The notes under the pieces were generated by a model. It saw only the letters and a list, made by a program, of their open reading frames with translations. It was not told where the DNA came from and made no database searches. From Prunella strophiata (taxonomy: Eukaryota; Chordata; Aves; Passeriformes; Prunellidae), in NCBI GenBank assembly GCA_036583965.1, contig JAZBQD010000018.1, forward strand, positions 13,928,867 through 13,992,866: DNA of 64,000 nt. The letters are read 5' to 3'. Of the stretch, positions 14,013-24,215 are shown one piece after another (position 1 is the first letter of the stretch; every line of letters begins with the position of its first letter). The translations under genes and the position numbers were made by a program.

Positions 14013-14788
14013 TTGCATATATTATCAGATGTACAGAGCCCCCTTATAAAGCCATAAATGCTTCCCTATTTTGCAATTCTTGCAGCTAACCTCAGACAAC
14101 AAGGTGGTTGTATGTGGTAATTTATAAGTAATTTATTCTGAAAGTTAAATAACTGAAAAATAACTAAAAGCTAGAATTAAGCTTTAAAGTTTATTTTAAT
14201 TCTGCCTTCTTACATGTGGAAATTGACAGACATTGGTTTCAAGTGGTTGCAGTCTTGTTCATAGCTTTTATTTACCCAATACTTCTCTGCAGCACAAAAA
14301 TAATTTCTCATGTAGTCTAAGGAAATTTCATTCATCAAATCAGAACCATAGTTCAGCTCATCATAGAAGATAGACCAAGACAAATGCACCTATGGAATTC
14401 CAGAGAAGTGACAGAAAATTATAGAAAAAAATGTATTGCAAAATAATAAAGAGAATATAAAAAAAATTGTTTGTTACTTTCAACTAAACTTCTAAAGAAT
14501 TTTCAGAAGACCATCAACAGCAATTCTGAAAGGCATAATTAATTCCAGATTTCCATTCCTCTTTGCAAAACAGAAGCAGAGCTCTTGAAAGGTTAGAAAA
14601 AATTGTGACATAAAAATTCTTGTTCTTGCTCAAACCTGGCTCTGAAAAGAACTCATGCCACTTTTCCTTAAAATGTACTATCAGATATACCATGAGAAGT
14701 GAGAACACTGCCTTGGCAATTATCCATAAAGACATAAGGGTAATTTACCAGGGAGGAAACTGTAATAATACATCATGGGAGGTACAGT

Positions 14789-14985
14789 CATAGAATCACT
14801 GAATGGTTTGGGTTGGAAGGGACCTTAAAGATCATCCAGTTCCAACCCTCCAGCCATGGACAGGGACACCTCTCACTAGTCCAGGCTGCTCAGAGTCCCA
14901 CCCAGCCTGGCCTTGAGTAGGCACTGAGTCCAGCTAAGAACCCCAGTCCAATGTCCCATTAGGCATTCACCCAGCTTTGGAAGAC
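14789..14985 (-). mobile_element. CR1 3'-end fragment
   Basis: The plus strand reads TCATAGAATCACTGAATGG, then GGTTGGAAGGGACCTTAAAG, ATCATCCAGTTCCAACC and CCAGCCTGGCCTTGAG. This is the standard reverse complement of a CR1 3' UTR. The similarity becomes vague after about 14935. It lies some 280 bp from the larger CR1 and shares its orientation, but belongs to a different-looking 3' end, so it is probably an independent and older insertion. Confidence 0.92.
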
Positions 14986-15264
14986 AGGAGAATCTCAAAT
15001 CAGGCAGAAGCTAATCTTTCTCATCAACTTATTAATCCAAAATACTCTACAGATGTCTTATCAACAAATTGACAATTTAACTTCCCAGGTGGAGTATTGA
15101 AAAGTGTAAACTAGAATTTACATTAAATCACATCCATAATTTTTTACAGTCATTCTAATTTCAAATTCGTGTTATATTAAACCCAGTTAAAATTAAAAGA
15201 CTTATCTGTAATTTATACAACTGGAAGATCAAAACCAGGTGCTGCATTTCACCACTGATAATAT

Positions 15265-17872
15265 CAGAGAATCACAGAATCACAGAATCACAGAATCACA
15301 GAATCACAGAATCACAGAATCACAAGGCTGGAAGAGACCTTCAAGATCATCAAATCCAACCCATGTCCTAACACTTCAACTAAACCATGGCACCAAGTAC
15401 CACATCCAGTCTTTTTTTAAACACTTCCAGGGATGGTGACTCCACCACCTCCCTGGGCAGACAATTCCAGAACTTTATCACTCTTTTCGCTAAAAAACTT
15501 TTTTCCTAATATCCAACCTTTATTTCCCCTGATGCAGCTTGAGACTGTGTCCTCTGGTTCTGTCAGTTGCTACCTGGAGAAAGAGACCAACCCCCACCTG
15601 ACTTCAGCCACCTTTCAGGGAGTTGTAGATGGTGATAAGGTCACCCCTGAGTCTCCTTTTCTCCAGGCTAAACACCTCCAGCTCCGTCAGTCATTCCTCT
15701 CGGGGTTTGTGTTCCAAGCCCCTCTCCAGCCTCATTGCCTCCTCTGGACACACTCAAGCATCTCAATGTCCTTCCCAAACTGAGGGGCCAGAACTGGACA
15801 CAGCACTCAAGGTGCAGCCTCACCAGTGCCGAGTGCAGGGGGAGAATGACCTCCCTGCTCCTGCTGGCCACCCTGTTCCTGACACAGGCCAGGATGCCAT
15901 TGGCCTTCTTGGCCACCAGGACACACTGCTGGCTCATGTTAAGCCAGCTGTCAACCAGCACCCCCAGGTCCCTTTCTGCCTGGGCACTGTCCTGCCACCA
16001 CCATCCCCAGCCTGTAACATTGCTGGGGGTTATCATGGCTGAAAATGCAGGACTTAGTCACTTGGATTTATGAAACTACATCCTATTGGACTCTGCCCAT
16101 CCATCCAACAGTTCCAGGTCTCTCTGCAGAGCCCTCCTACCCTCCAACAGATCGACACACACTCCCAGCTTAGTGTCGTCGGCAAACTTACTAATGAAGG
16201 ACTCAATGCTCCTCATCCATGTCATCAATAGAAACATTGAACAGAACTGGCCCCAGCACAGAGCCCTGAGGGACACCACTGGTGCCTGGCCCCAGCCAGA
16301 TGCAGCACTGCATTCACCACCACTCTCTGGGCCTGGCCATCCAGCCAGTTCCTGACCCAGCACAGAGTGCTCCTGTCCCAGCCATGGGCTGCAGCTTTTC
16401 CAGGAGTGTGCTGTGGGAGACAGGTGTCAAAGGCCTTGCTGGAGTCTGGGTACACAACAACATCCACAGCCTTTCCTGCACCCACCAGGCAGCTCACCTT
16501 GATCATAAAAGGAGATCAGGTTGGTCAAACACAACCTACCCCTCCTAAACCAGTGCTGGCTGGGTCTGATACCATGGCCATACTGTAAGTGCTGCTTGAT
16601 GACACTCAGTATAAATTGTTCCATTATCTTGCCAGGTACTTGAGGTCAGGCTAACTGGCCCATAATTACCAGGATCCTCCTTCCCATCCTTTTTGTGAAT
16701 GGGTGTCACACTGTCCAGCTTTCAGTCATCCAGAACCTCACCAGTGAGCCAGGACTGTTGGTAAATGATGGAGAGTGGCTTTGCAAGCTCATCTGTCCAG
16801 CTCCCTCATCACCCTGGGGTGGATCCCATCTGGTGCCATAGATTTATGAACATCCAAGTGGCTCAGCAGTTCTCTGACTGCCTCCTCTTGGATAATGGGG
16901 GGACCATTCTGCTCCCTGACACTATTTACCAGCCCAGGAGGACAGCTGTCCTGAGGACAAGCTGTCTTCCCACTAAAGACTGAGGCAAAGAAGGCATTAA
17001 GCACTTTCACCTTCTCCTCATCTGCAGTTACTGAGAAGCCTCCTGCATCCAGTAGAGAACAAAGGTTGGCCTTACCCTTCCTTTTGCTGTTAATATATTT
17101 GTAAAAACATTTTTTATTATCCTTTACAAAAGTTGCCAAATTCAGTTTGAACTGAGCTTTGACCTCCCTTAGTTTTTTTCCTATATGCCCTAGCAAACCT
17201 CTTTAATACTTCCTGAGAGACCTGATCGTCCTTCCAAATATGATAAATCCTCTTTTTATTTCTAAGTTCCTTCAACACCTCATTGCCCATCCAGACTGGA
17301 CATGTGCCTTGTCAACTCATCTTATGGCACACAGGGACAGTCTGCTCCTGTGCCCTCAAGATCTCTGTTTTGAAGCACACCCACCTTTCCTGGACTCCTT
17401 TGTTTTTAAGGGCTGCTTCCCATGGAACTCTCTGATTAAGTCTCCTAAACAGGCCAAAGTCTGCCCTCTGGAAGTTCAGTGTAAAATCTTAGTGATGTTC
17501 CTCCTGATTTCACCAAATATTGAGAATTCTGTGATTTCATGATCACTGTACCCCAAACAGCCTCCAACCTCCACATCTCCCACCAGCCCATCTCTATTTG
17601 CAAACAACAGGGGTAACACAGTCCCTCCCCTGGTGGGCTGCTCACCAGCTGTGACAAAAGTTGTCCTGCACACACTCTAAGAACTTCCTGGACTGCCTCT
17701 TTTCTGCCATCTTAAGTTCCCAGCAGATGTCTGGGAACTTAAAGTCATGTAATGTAAAGTCACCTACAAGAACAAGGGCTGGTGATTCTGAAATATTCTC
17801 CAGCTGCTTATAAAATAGGTTGTCCACCTCTTCCTCCTGGTTGGGTGGACAATAACAGACTCCCAGTGCCTC
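15265..17872 (-). mobile_element. CR1 non-LTR retrotransposon, 5'-truncated, defective
   Basis: This is a 2.6-kb CR1 (chicken repeat 1) LINE inserted in the EDNRA intron in the same orientation as the gene. Minus-strand pieces of ORF2 appear in the expected order. Endonuclease remains are at 17827-17642 (VLVGDF, FPDICW). The linker and start of the reverse transcriptase are at 17196-16789 (AFFASVFSGK, MAPDGIHPRVMREL). RT blocks follow, with LTNLISFYDQ, SSKAFDT and the FADD active-site box at about 16190. The C-terminal part is at 16036-15668 ([10 protein letters not shown]). The 3' UTR follows and ends in seven TGTGATTC octamers. The frame is broken by several frameshifts and stops, and the 5' UTR, ORF1 and start of ORF2 are missing, so it is dead. 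Open frames on the opposite strand here are shadows. The right edge is estimated from where CR1-like sequence stops. Confidence 0.95.
15269..15324 (-). repeat. CR1 3' octamer tail, seven copies
   Basis: GAATCACA is repeated seven times head to tail on the plus strand (TGTGATTC on the minus strand). CR1 elements end in a short tandem octamer of this type rather than poly(A), so this marks the 3' end of the adjoining CR1. Seven copies is a long tail for the family. Confidence 0.95.
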
Positions 17873-19084
17873 TGTACAAATGTAATACTATGCACATAGA
17901 GAGAATTTTTTTTCCGTTAATTAATACAAATTTTATGATCTTCTCCTATGAATACCTGTGTTATAATGCAGTTATGATGTCAGTGTTACAAAGATGCAAA
18001 ATGCATGTTTTAAAATCATTGTTTCTTTAATTTTAAAATCCAGTTTGAAACCACAGGGCACCAGTTATTATAAAACCATGCATTAAAATGTTTCATTTAA
18101 AATGCATGTAATAAAAGTCATTAGAATCTTTAAGGGCTGAAATTGTGAACAATATTTTTTCTTAATTATATATCATATATATTATATTATTTAGTGTTTT
18201 GTTTACAAACAGAAACACTTAATGTTTCTACTGAAAAGAGAAAGAAAAAGTCAAATATCCTAGTCAGCTATGCAGCTGTGTATGGTCCACAAAGAGACAG
18301 ATACAAGCTTACAAAATTCTTTGATGATTTTCTAAGATAAGTTAATATCAATGAAACATATTAAAAAAGGGCTCAGCTCTGTTCATTCAAGCATGTTCTG
18401 GCTTGAATTATATTAGTAAACATAAATTGCATCAGAAAAAGCATTGCTTTATGGCTTTGTTTAATTAGAGTGGAAAATCAAAACACTGGGACAAGATAAC
18501 TTTATACCGGATAAAAGAATTGCTGAGAAGCCTTTTTACACTTTGACAAATCCAGATGAAATTTAGTATTTCAGAAATGGTCTGTGATATAATTGGAATA
18601 ATTTTGAAACTCTGATATTAATGAATATTAAATGAAAACCTTAAGGCTCAACTTAACTGACGTAATCTCCCCCTTCAAAGTCATAATGTGAAGCCTGCGT
18701 ATCACGGGGAGTATCTTCTGTATAAAGTAAGAATTGGGTAATATAAAAATAGTAGCTAGTCCATCAAGGAGGAGAACAGTTTATAAAAAGTCTTCCCTCA
18801 TAAATTCTTTTGCTAGCTGTAGCAGCTATGAGAAATGAAGAGCTCCTGTGAAATGCCCAAGGCCACACTTTGGTTAGGAGCTGAGAGCTACATCATCTTT
18901 AATGGGAGATACCCTTTTTCTTGATGGAGGCGAGACCTGAGAGAAAGGGGTTTGTTGCAGAACAAAAAGGAGTTGCATTGTTTCCTTAAGTGCACTATTC
19001 ATTGACAAAAGAGCACTAAATAGAGGAGGAAGCACAGAGAACAGCCGTAAGGAACTGCAGCTGGAATGGGTGGTGGTGTCCTAC

Positions 19085-19486
19085 CTTGTACACCATGATG
19101 GGGATATCAATGACAATGTAGATGAGGTCTCCCAGTGCCAGGCTGGCTATCAGTGCGTTCGGGCCGTTCCTCATACACTTGTTCTGGTAAATGATCCTCA
19201 GCAGAGTTGCATTCCCAACCATCCCAATGATGAAAATAGCGCAGGATACCACGGTGTTGATGTATTTGAAAGTTTCAGCAATCTTAGTCTGCTGGGAACA
19301 TTTGACAGTTTGGTTGGACACCGGGGGCTGCATGGTGGTGGGGAGAATGCTGGATTCGATCCCTGAGAAGGTGGAAAGGGGGTTTCCCGAGTTGCTCCGG
19401 TTGGAAACGTCTCTGTCAGAGCTGTCACTGAGGACAAATCCCGGGAGCAGCAGCAGCAAGGAAATTCTTAAACACAAGGCTTCCAT
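19085..19486 (-). CDS. EDNRA: Endothelin receptor type A, first coding exon (residues 1-134)
   Basis: This exon encodes the N-terminal 134 residues of the endothelin-A receptor, a plasma-membrane class A GPCR that binds endothelin-1 and signals mainly through Gq to phospholipase C. The protein starts MEALCLRIS, close to mammalian EDNRA. Residues 1-20 form a hydrophobic signal peptide. N-glycosylation sequons lie at N29 (NRS) and N58 (NQT). Cys63 matches the family's N-terminal disulfide cysteine. TM1 spans about 76-100 and contains GNATLL (N1.50). The first intracellular loop reads [10 protein letters not shown], and TM2 spans about 112-133 with SLALGD (D2.50). Tyr123 and Lys134 correspond to ligand-pocket positions Y129 and K140 of the human receptor. 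The ATG at 19486-19484 is the first true ATG; it has A at -3 and G at +4, and the open frame seen upstream begins at a TTG. The exon ends AAG|GTAGGA, phase 0. The EDNRB and EDNRB2 paralogues are less likely because the N-terminus and first loop are EDNRA-like. Confidence 0.96.
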
Positions 19487-19586
19487 CCTGAAGTCCCCAA
19501 TGAGCAAATTCAGTGAGACAAGAACTTCACTTTTTTCTTCAGTATTTCAGTGAGATACTTCTCAATTTTTCCCCTGTGGAGAGAAA
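19487..19586 (-). other. EDNRA: EDNRA 5' UTR part of the first coding exon
   Basis: Upstream of the ATG is a 100-nt leader with no further ATG. It is preceded on the minus strand by a long T-rich polypyrimidine tract ending GCTTACAG at 19594-19587, a strong splice acceptor. A second AG (CCACAG, 19575-19574) could act as an alternative acceptor 13 nt further in. In known EDNRA genes the start codon lies in exon 2 behind a non-coding exon 1, so a spliced leader is expected here. Use of the acceptor is inferred. Confidence 0.7.
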
Positions 19587-20276
19587 CTGTAAGCAAAAAA
19601 AGAAAATAAAAACCCCCACATAATCACATAATACAACAGGTAGTCTAACACATCCTGTTTCTCACTTAGGGAAGGTATCTGAATGTTCAGCCTCTGCAGC
19701 ACATATAAACACCTGTTTATACTCACTGTGCTGCTCTGAAATCTAGGTTACCCCCATTACCTGTCTGACAAGAGGCAAACACAAAAAATTCCTTAAATAA
19801 CTGATAGGTTATGCAAATAAGATCCCACAAAACCCTGCTGAGACAGAATTTGTATAAGGATTGGAAAAAATAAGGGAGGTGAAATTCTGTTTTAAAATAC
19901 AGTCTTGCAGTCGACCTGTCTTGGAGACTGCTGAATAGTACTTTAGCTAAAAGAAGAACTTATTATTTTTTCTTTGAAAACAAAAGGTAAAAGCACTACA
20001 TTAAAAATTAAAGGTAGTAAATTCATCAATTTTCTGAGTATTTTTGAGGTACTGCAACAATTAGACTTTATATTATTTTTGTCTGACTTATTACCTGAAT
20101 TTCAAATGAAAACTGATAAGACATGTATTTCAAATCAAAATCTGGACCAGATCCAAAATCCAAAATAAATATTAGAAGGAAGATTGTATAGTCCTAGGAT
20201 AGACCTCTGGCAAGGAAAATACCTTCAAACTCTCTCATCTGGTTCTGAATGTAATTGCAACTCAATTATAATGCTC

Positions 20277-20335
20277 AGTTAATAATAAAAAGTTGTAGTT
20301 AATAATAAAAAGTTGAAGTTAATAATAAAAAATTA
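20277..20335. repeat. Three-copy 20-bp tandem repeat
   Basis: The unit AGTTAATAATAAAAAGTTGT occurs three times head to tail. The second copy differs at its last base and the third ends AAATTA. It lies in the putative first intron of EDNRA and resembles a minisatellite that grew by slippage. Confidence 0.9.
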
Positions 20336-22367
20336 AGCTCTTTAAGGATAAAAATTCTTGGTTTAGTATTCTAAGCAACAGCTCATGACATTTCCAGGTA
20401 GGGAAGAAAGCATCATAGAATCCTGCCCTAGTAAGTGTGACTGCCTGTGTGTAACTGCTGCCACAGGGTTTGTAGATACCAAACCTACAGTGAAACCAGG
20501 GATGCCATTTAAGTCCATTTTCCTGAAGCCTTGGTTTAATTTAATATTAAGATTTTTTTTAACATGGTTTATACCTGCAAAACAAGACAAAGTGCTGCAG
20601 TGTTGACAAAAGAAGAGCAGCAAATAAAGTATTTATAACTTTCTGATTTCCAGGGACTCGCCTGAAGGATTTGGGAGGATACTTTTAAATAAATGAATCC
20701 TAATTTCATTCCCTGTGGGGCTGTTAAATCAGAGTTTATAGCAAGACGTTCTACCAGAGGAGGAGGGAGAAAATTTACTGATAGTACTTCTGGAGCAGGC
20801 AGAGTATAAATATTTACTAGTATTGCAGGCTCCTGTTGTATGTGGTCTGTGGAAGTGTGTGTGTACCTCTATAGAGCAGCAGATGCGATGCTAACCCGAG
20901 TATTCCTGTCTGGCATGCAGAGAGCTGTCCCTCACAGACCAGGATCCACCTTTCAGTCCTTGTACTGCTGTATTTGAGATCAGCAACTGGCCAACTGCGA
21001 GTTCCCATGGACTTAATTTCAAAGTTTAGTACACTAAATAAATCCTTTTTTTCATTGAATTGAATTCTGGTTATGACAGTATCTCAGGGCACTTAGCAGC
21101 AGCATGGTGCAAGTGTGTTCACTTTAGGTTTCTAAATCTTACCAGAAACAACCAAGATGTTTGACTGTAATTCTTTTCAGGCAAGGAGTAATACTTGTAT
21201 TATTTTCTATGATTATGGTTCCTCAATTTACAAATGGGAAACATGTATCACTATTAGTGGCTTCCCCAAGTAAATGTGATACAGCTATGAACAGAACCCA
21301 CAACCCTATGTTTTAGTAGTTATATTAGGTTTCCTCCTTACTTTGTGACCCTTTTTGTGAAAATTTGATGTATGTCTCTTATAAACATGGTGGCAGCATG
21401 GCAAGTCATGCCACCAGCATGCAAAGCTGGGAACAAAATTGCCAATTACCATCTCTTCCCTCTCCTAGAAGAAACTTTTCCCTAAGAAGAAAAACTAGAA
21501 AGTTTTTAATAGGCTAACTACTAAGGGTACTTTTTTATAGGTTCCTGACAGCCCTTCATTCCTCTGTGCATATTTTTAAAGTATTTATCTTGCTGCAGAA
21601 TATAACATGCAGCCTGCCTCATGGGTGACACATTGGCATCCCTGATAACTTTCTGTGATAAGGTAATCTAGGATGGTCCTTCACACACAGCCTGGGTACC
21701 TGGAGGGTGCTCTGTTAATGTGGGAGCCACCCGCCTGTGTTGTGCCTGTGCTCCTGCAGTGCTGCAGAAGCAGCCGCGGATGCAGGGAACTGAATTCCTG
21801 ACTTGCCTGGAGTATCAAGCCAGAAAAATTCCCATGCCGAGGTTCGCAAGAAGAGACCATACTAGTGGAAATGAAATTGCTCCAAAGAGCAGCTAAAACG
21901 TTGACAGTGCTTGATGAGTGTAAGGCAGCTGAGGTGTGAACAGGAGCAAATGAAGCGGAGCAGGGCAGGAAGGCACTGAAGGGAACAACGCCGGCAAGGG
22001 GGATTCTCTGGGCTGTTCCCAGCGAGCGCTGCCGGGGAAGCCGCCCGCTGCTCCTGCAAGGCGAGAGGAAACGCTCCTTGCTCCACCAGAGAAAGAGCAA
22101 TTCCAACATGCACTGGCAAACCAGTGCTGCCTGCCCTGCAGCCTATATAGGGAGCCTCTGGCAAGATCCATACATTGTTAAACTTTATGGAATAACAGTT
22201 CCCCCAAGCTGCCTTGTGCCCGTCTCTTGTTCTCTCTCCCTTCCCCTCTCTCACACGCTCACACCCGCACACAGAGGTGCACCACCGGCCCCGAATCCCT
22301 GAGCAGGGCGTTCCCAGCCGTGCGGAAGGTGCCCGCGGCTCGGGCCGGGCTGTTCCCGGCGCGGGAT

Positions 22368-22445
22368 GGGGATGGGGATGGGGATGGGGATGGGGATGGG
22401 GATGGGGATGGGGATGGGGATGGGGATGGGGATGGGGATGGGGAT
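22368..22445 (+). repeat. (GGGGAT)13 hexanucleotide microsatellite
   Basis: Thirteen perfect copies of GGGGAT, flanked by partial units (GGGAT on the left, GGG on the right), sit inside the CpG-rich EDNRA 5' region. Four-G runs separated by two-base AT loops make a classic G-quadruplex pattern on the plus strand, with an i-motif-capable C-rich complement. The plus strand is the template for EDNRA, so the transcript would carry AUCCCC repeats. The array begins about 55 nt inside the intron if the 22501 donor is used. Several long open frames here (Gly-Asp, Gly-Trp, Met-Gly, Pro-Ile and Pro-His repeats) are simply this array read in different frames. Confidence 0.97.
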
Positions 22446-22500
22446 GGGCTCCCGCAGCATCCCGCGCACTTCCCCCCGCCGCGCCTCCCGCCCGCCTCAC

Positions 22501-22740
22501 CCTCATGCTGGGGCTGCCGGCGCCGCCGCCGCCGCCTCGGAGAATTTCTTCGGAGTGGCTTTTCCTGGGATAGTCTTACCAGATCCTCCTGCCTGCGTCT
22601 GACTGGGTGGAATTGAAAATCTCCACCTCCGCTAAATCAGTGAACGAAAGAGACAGACTGGAGAAGTCGGAGCGTCCCCTCTTCACTGCCCCCTCCCCCA
22701 ATTAAAACAAACCTCCAGCCCGAACTGAGCCCCTGCCAAT
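22501..22740 (-). other. EDNRA: Putative non-coding exon 1 of EDNRA (limits approximate)
   Basis: EDNRA genes have a non-coding first exon in a GC-rich promoter, and this is the only CpG-rich block upstream of the coding exon. On the minus strand two donor-like sites are visible: ATGAGG|GTGAGG (exon end 22501) and ATCTG|GTAAGA (exon end 22580). The block between roughly 22740 and 22501, with GGAGGTGGAGA, TTCCACCC and a GGC-repeat stretch, resembles what I recall of the mammalian EDNRA leader, but I have not aligned it. The start site is unknown and 22740 is only a guess. If the 22501 donor is used, the leader contains an upstream ATG (22506-22504) that would open a short uORF ending inside the next exon. 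Confidence 0.4.
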
Positions 22741-24171
22741 GTTAAACACAAAGGCTGCCTCCCGGGCACAGGGGAACACGGAGCTCCTTAACTCTTTCCT
22801 CGCTGAAACTCAGCACAGCTGCTTCGCTGGACCCATCTAAACCACAGCCCCGGGAACCCACCGCTGTAGCTGCTCGCTAATGGCACGCAGGATTCTCAGC
22901 AAGGGTCTCTACCTGCTCCCACCAGACGGCAGAAGATCCATGAGCAAAAACTGATCCATTAGCAAAATCAGATTTCCATGAGAAATCTGATTAAAGAAAC
23001 CTCTTTTGCTTTGCATTTGCCCCGGGGCTGGCCGGGATGAGTCTCTGAAACAATCAGTAAAATTGTGTGTGTGAGAGTTTCAAAAATGCTGGATCCACAA
23101 ACAGAAACTGCTCCTGAGCGAAAATTTATTTTACAAGGATAATAAGAGTGAGGCATTTTCTGTCATTCCTATGTTTCCTATTACTGTTCTTCTGTCAAAA
23201 CAGAGGTGCAAGAAAATTTGTGCAGAAAAAGCAGAAAGTTCACTTATATCTAACAACATTTTCTCACAATGAGAAAAAAATGCCAGTGTAGCAGAGGGAG
23301 CAGCTTGTACAGGAAAGAGTTTCAAAATCCCTTCTTTCTTGCTAGCAAGTTTATGAAATTTTGAGTCCTTTGTTGAGTCGCTTCAGATTTCTCATTTCCT
23401 GGCAAGTGTTCATCTGGTTGTACCACAGAAATTATTTTCTAAACATATATGGGCTTCTTCTGAATAAAAAAGGCAACCTTCCTAAATAAGATGTAAAAAT
23501 ATGTCATCCTGAAACTGCAAAAGCAGACTGAAAAGAACAATAGAAAATGTGATGCTAATGGCCTGAAGAATTAAAATATCTGGCACTAAATCATGTAGGA
23601 AATTTTTTTGAACTTTTTCAGTTTTGCATAGTTAAAAGTATGCTTCTGTAATATGTTTGAAATCATCTGATAAATCTTGAACAGGAAAAACCAGCAACTG
23701 GATCGACTGGATTAGCAGTACTTTATTACTTCTAGAAAGTCATCTCAGTTAAATGAAGTGTCAAAGCTCAGGATCTTTGAAGGAACATACGTGTTCAGGC
23801 TTAGAATCACGAGGAGCCTACTGTTTGCAAATCAGGTAGAAAGTTTAATTCAAAATCTCAGGTTGCCATAAAGTTGAATAAATGAGGATAAGCCACTAAA
23901 TTATCCATATACTACTAAAAAAATTCATTACAGTTTGGTCATAGATGCTGAGTATTAATAATTTGCTTTGTCAAGAATCATCTTCATGGCAGCTTGTTGG
24001 AAAAAAACATTGAAGAGCTGGAAAGGCTGTCATTAAAGACCATGTGCACTTTATGGAGTACTTTATTGAATGCAATTCTTAAATCTCTTGTGTGTTCTCT
24101 AACCATTTTTTAAGACCCAATTAGTTTCCTGGGATCATTTGACCTCTATGTCTAAACAATTAGAGCTGTAA

Positions 24172-24172
<1 letters not shown>

Positions 24173-24212
<40 letters not shown>
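24173..24212. repeat. A40 homopolymer tract
   Basis: Forty consecutive A follow TAGAGCTGTAAC. The sequence upstream does not resemble a processed pseudogene or SINE that I know, so it may be simple slippage or the tail of an unrecognised retrocopy. Confidence 0.95.

Positions 24213-24215
<3 letters not shown>

Larger units (their letters stand above)
4984..19084 (-). other. EDNRA: EDNRA intron between the two coding exons (14,101 bp)
   Basis: The intron is bounded by donor AAG|GTAGGA at 19084 and acceptor TTTAG at 4984. It is phase 0. It contains two CR1 fragments (14789-14985 and 15265-17872), a T25 tract at 9367-9391 and an AAT microsatellite near 13987-14012. Outside these, 4984-14788 and 17873-19084 hold only AT-rich unique sequence with short open frames that match nothing I recognise. 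Confidence 0.93.
19587..22500 (-). other. EDNRA: Putative EDNRA intron 1
   Basis: This is the interval between the presumed non-coding exon and the acceptor before the coding exon. It holds the GGGGAT array at its 5' end, the left part of the CpG-rich block and a three-copy 20-bp tandem repeat at 20277-20335. The rest is ordinary AT-rich sequence. I see no additional coding exon. The right boundary depends on which donor is used. Confidence 0.45.
21960..22950. promoter_or_regulatory. EDNRA: CpG-rich promoter region of EDNRA
   Basis: CpG dinucleotides are dense here (for example CGCGCCTCCCGCCCG near 22480 and GGCGCCGCCGCC near 22520), whereas flanking DNA is CpG-poor and AT-rich. The density falls in a less CpG-rich patch around 22090-22250 and again beyond 22950. 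Candidate elements read on the minus strand are an inverted CCAAT box (ATTGGC, 22740-22735) and an Sp1/KLF-like GGGGGAGGGGG at about 22699-22689. I see no convincing TATA box, as is common for CpG-island promoters. The region lies about 3 kb upstream of the first coding exon, where the EDNRA start site is expected. Promoter function is inferred from composition and position. Confidence 0.6.

Noticed and set aside
15269..15324. Seven regular short repeats that might suggest a CRISPR-like array
   Set aside because: The units are 8 bp, contiguous and without spacers; they are the usual tandem octamer tail of a CR1 element.
15433..16588. Plus-strand open frames of 73-137 codons
   Set aside because: They are antisense to the CR1 retrotransposon, whose recognisable reverse-transcriptase motifs are on the minus strand.
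19487..19507. Seven-codon N-terminal extension of the EDNRA first coding exon
   Set aside because: It begins at TTG, not ATG. The ATG at 19486 has a good Kozak context and matches the family's N-terminus.
19070..19553. Plus-strand open frames of 98 and 120 codons over the EDNRA exon
   Set aside because: They are antisense shadows of a constrained coding exon on the minus strand.
21862..22616. Open frames of up to 214 codons on both strands over the GC-rich block, with Pro-His, Gly-Asp, Gly-Trp, Met-Gly or Pro-Ile repeats
   Set aside because: All are readings of the (GGGGAT)13 array and adjoining CpG-rich DNA in different frames; five simultaneous frames show there is no coding constraint.
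24173..24212. A40 tract considered as the tail of a processed pseudogene
   Set aside because: No protein-like or SINE-like sequence was seen upstream and no clear target-site duplication was found by eye.
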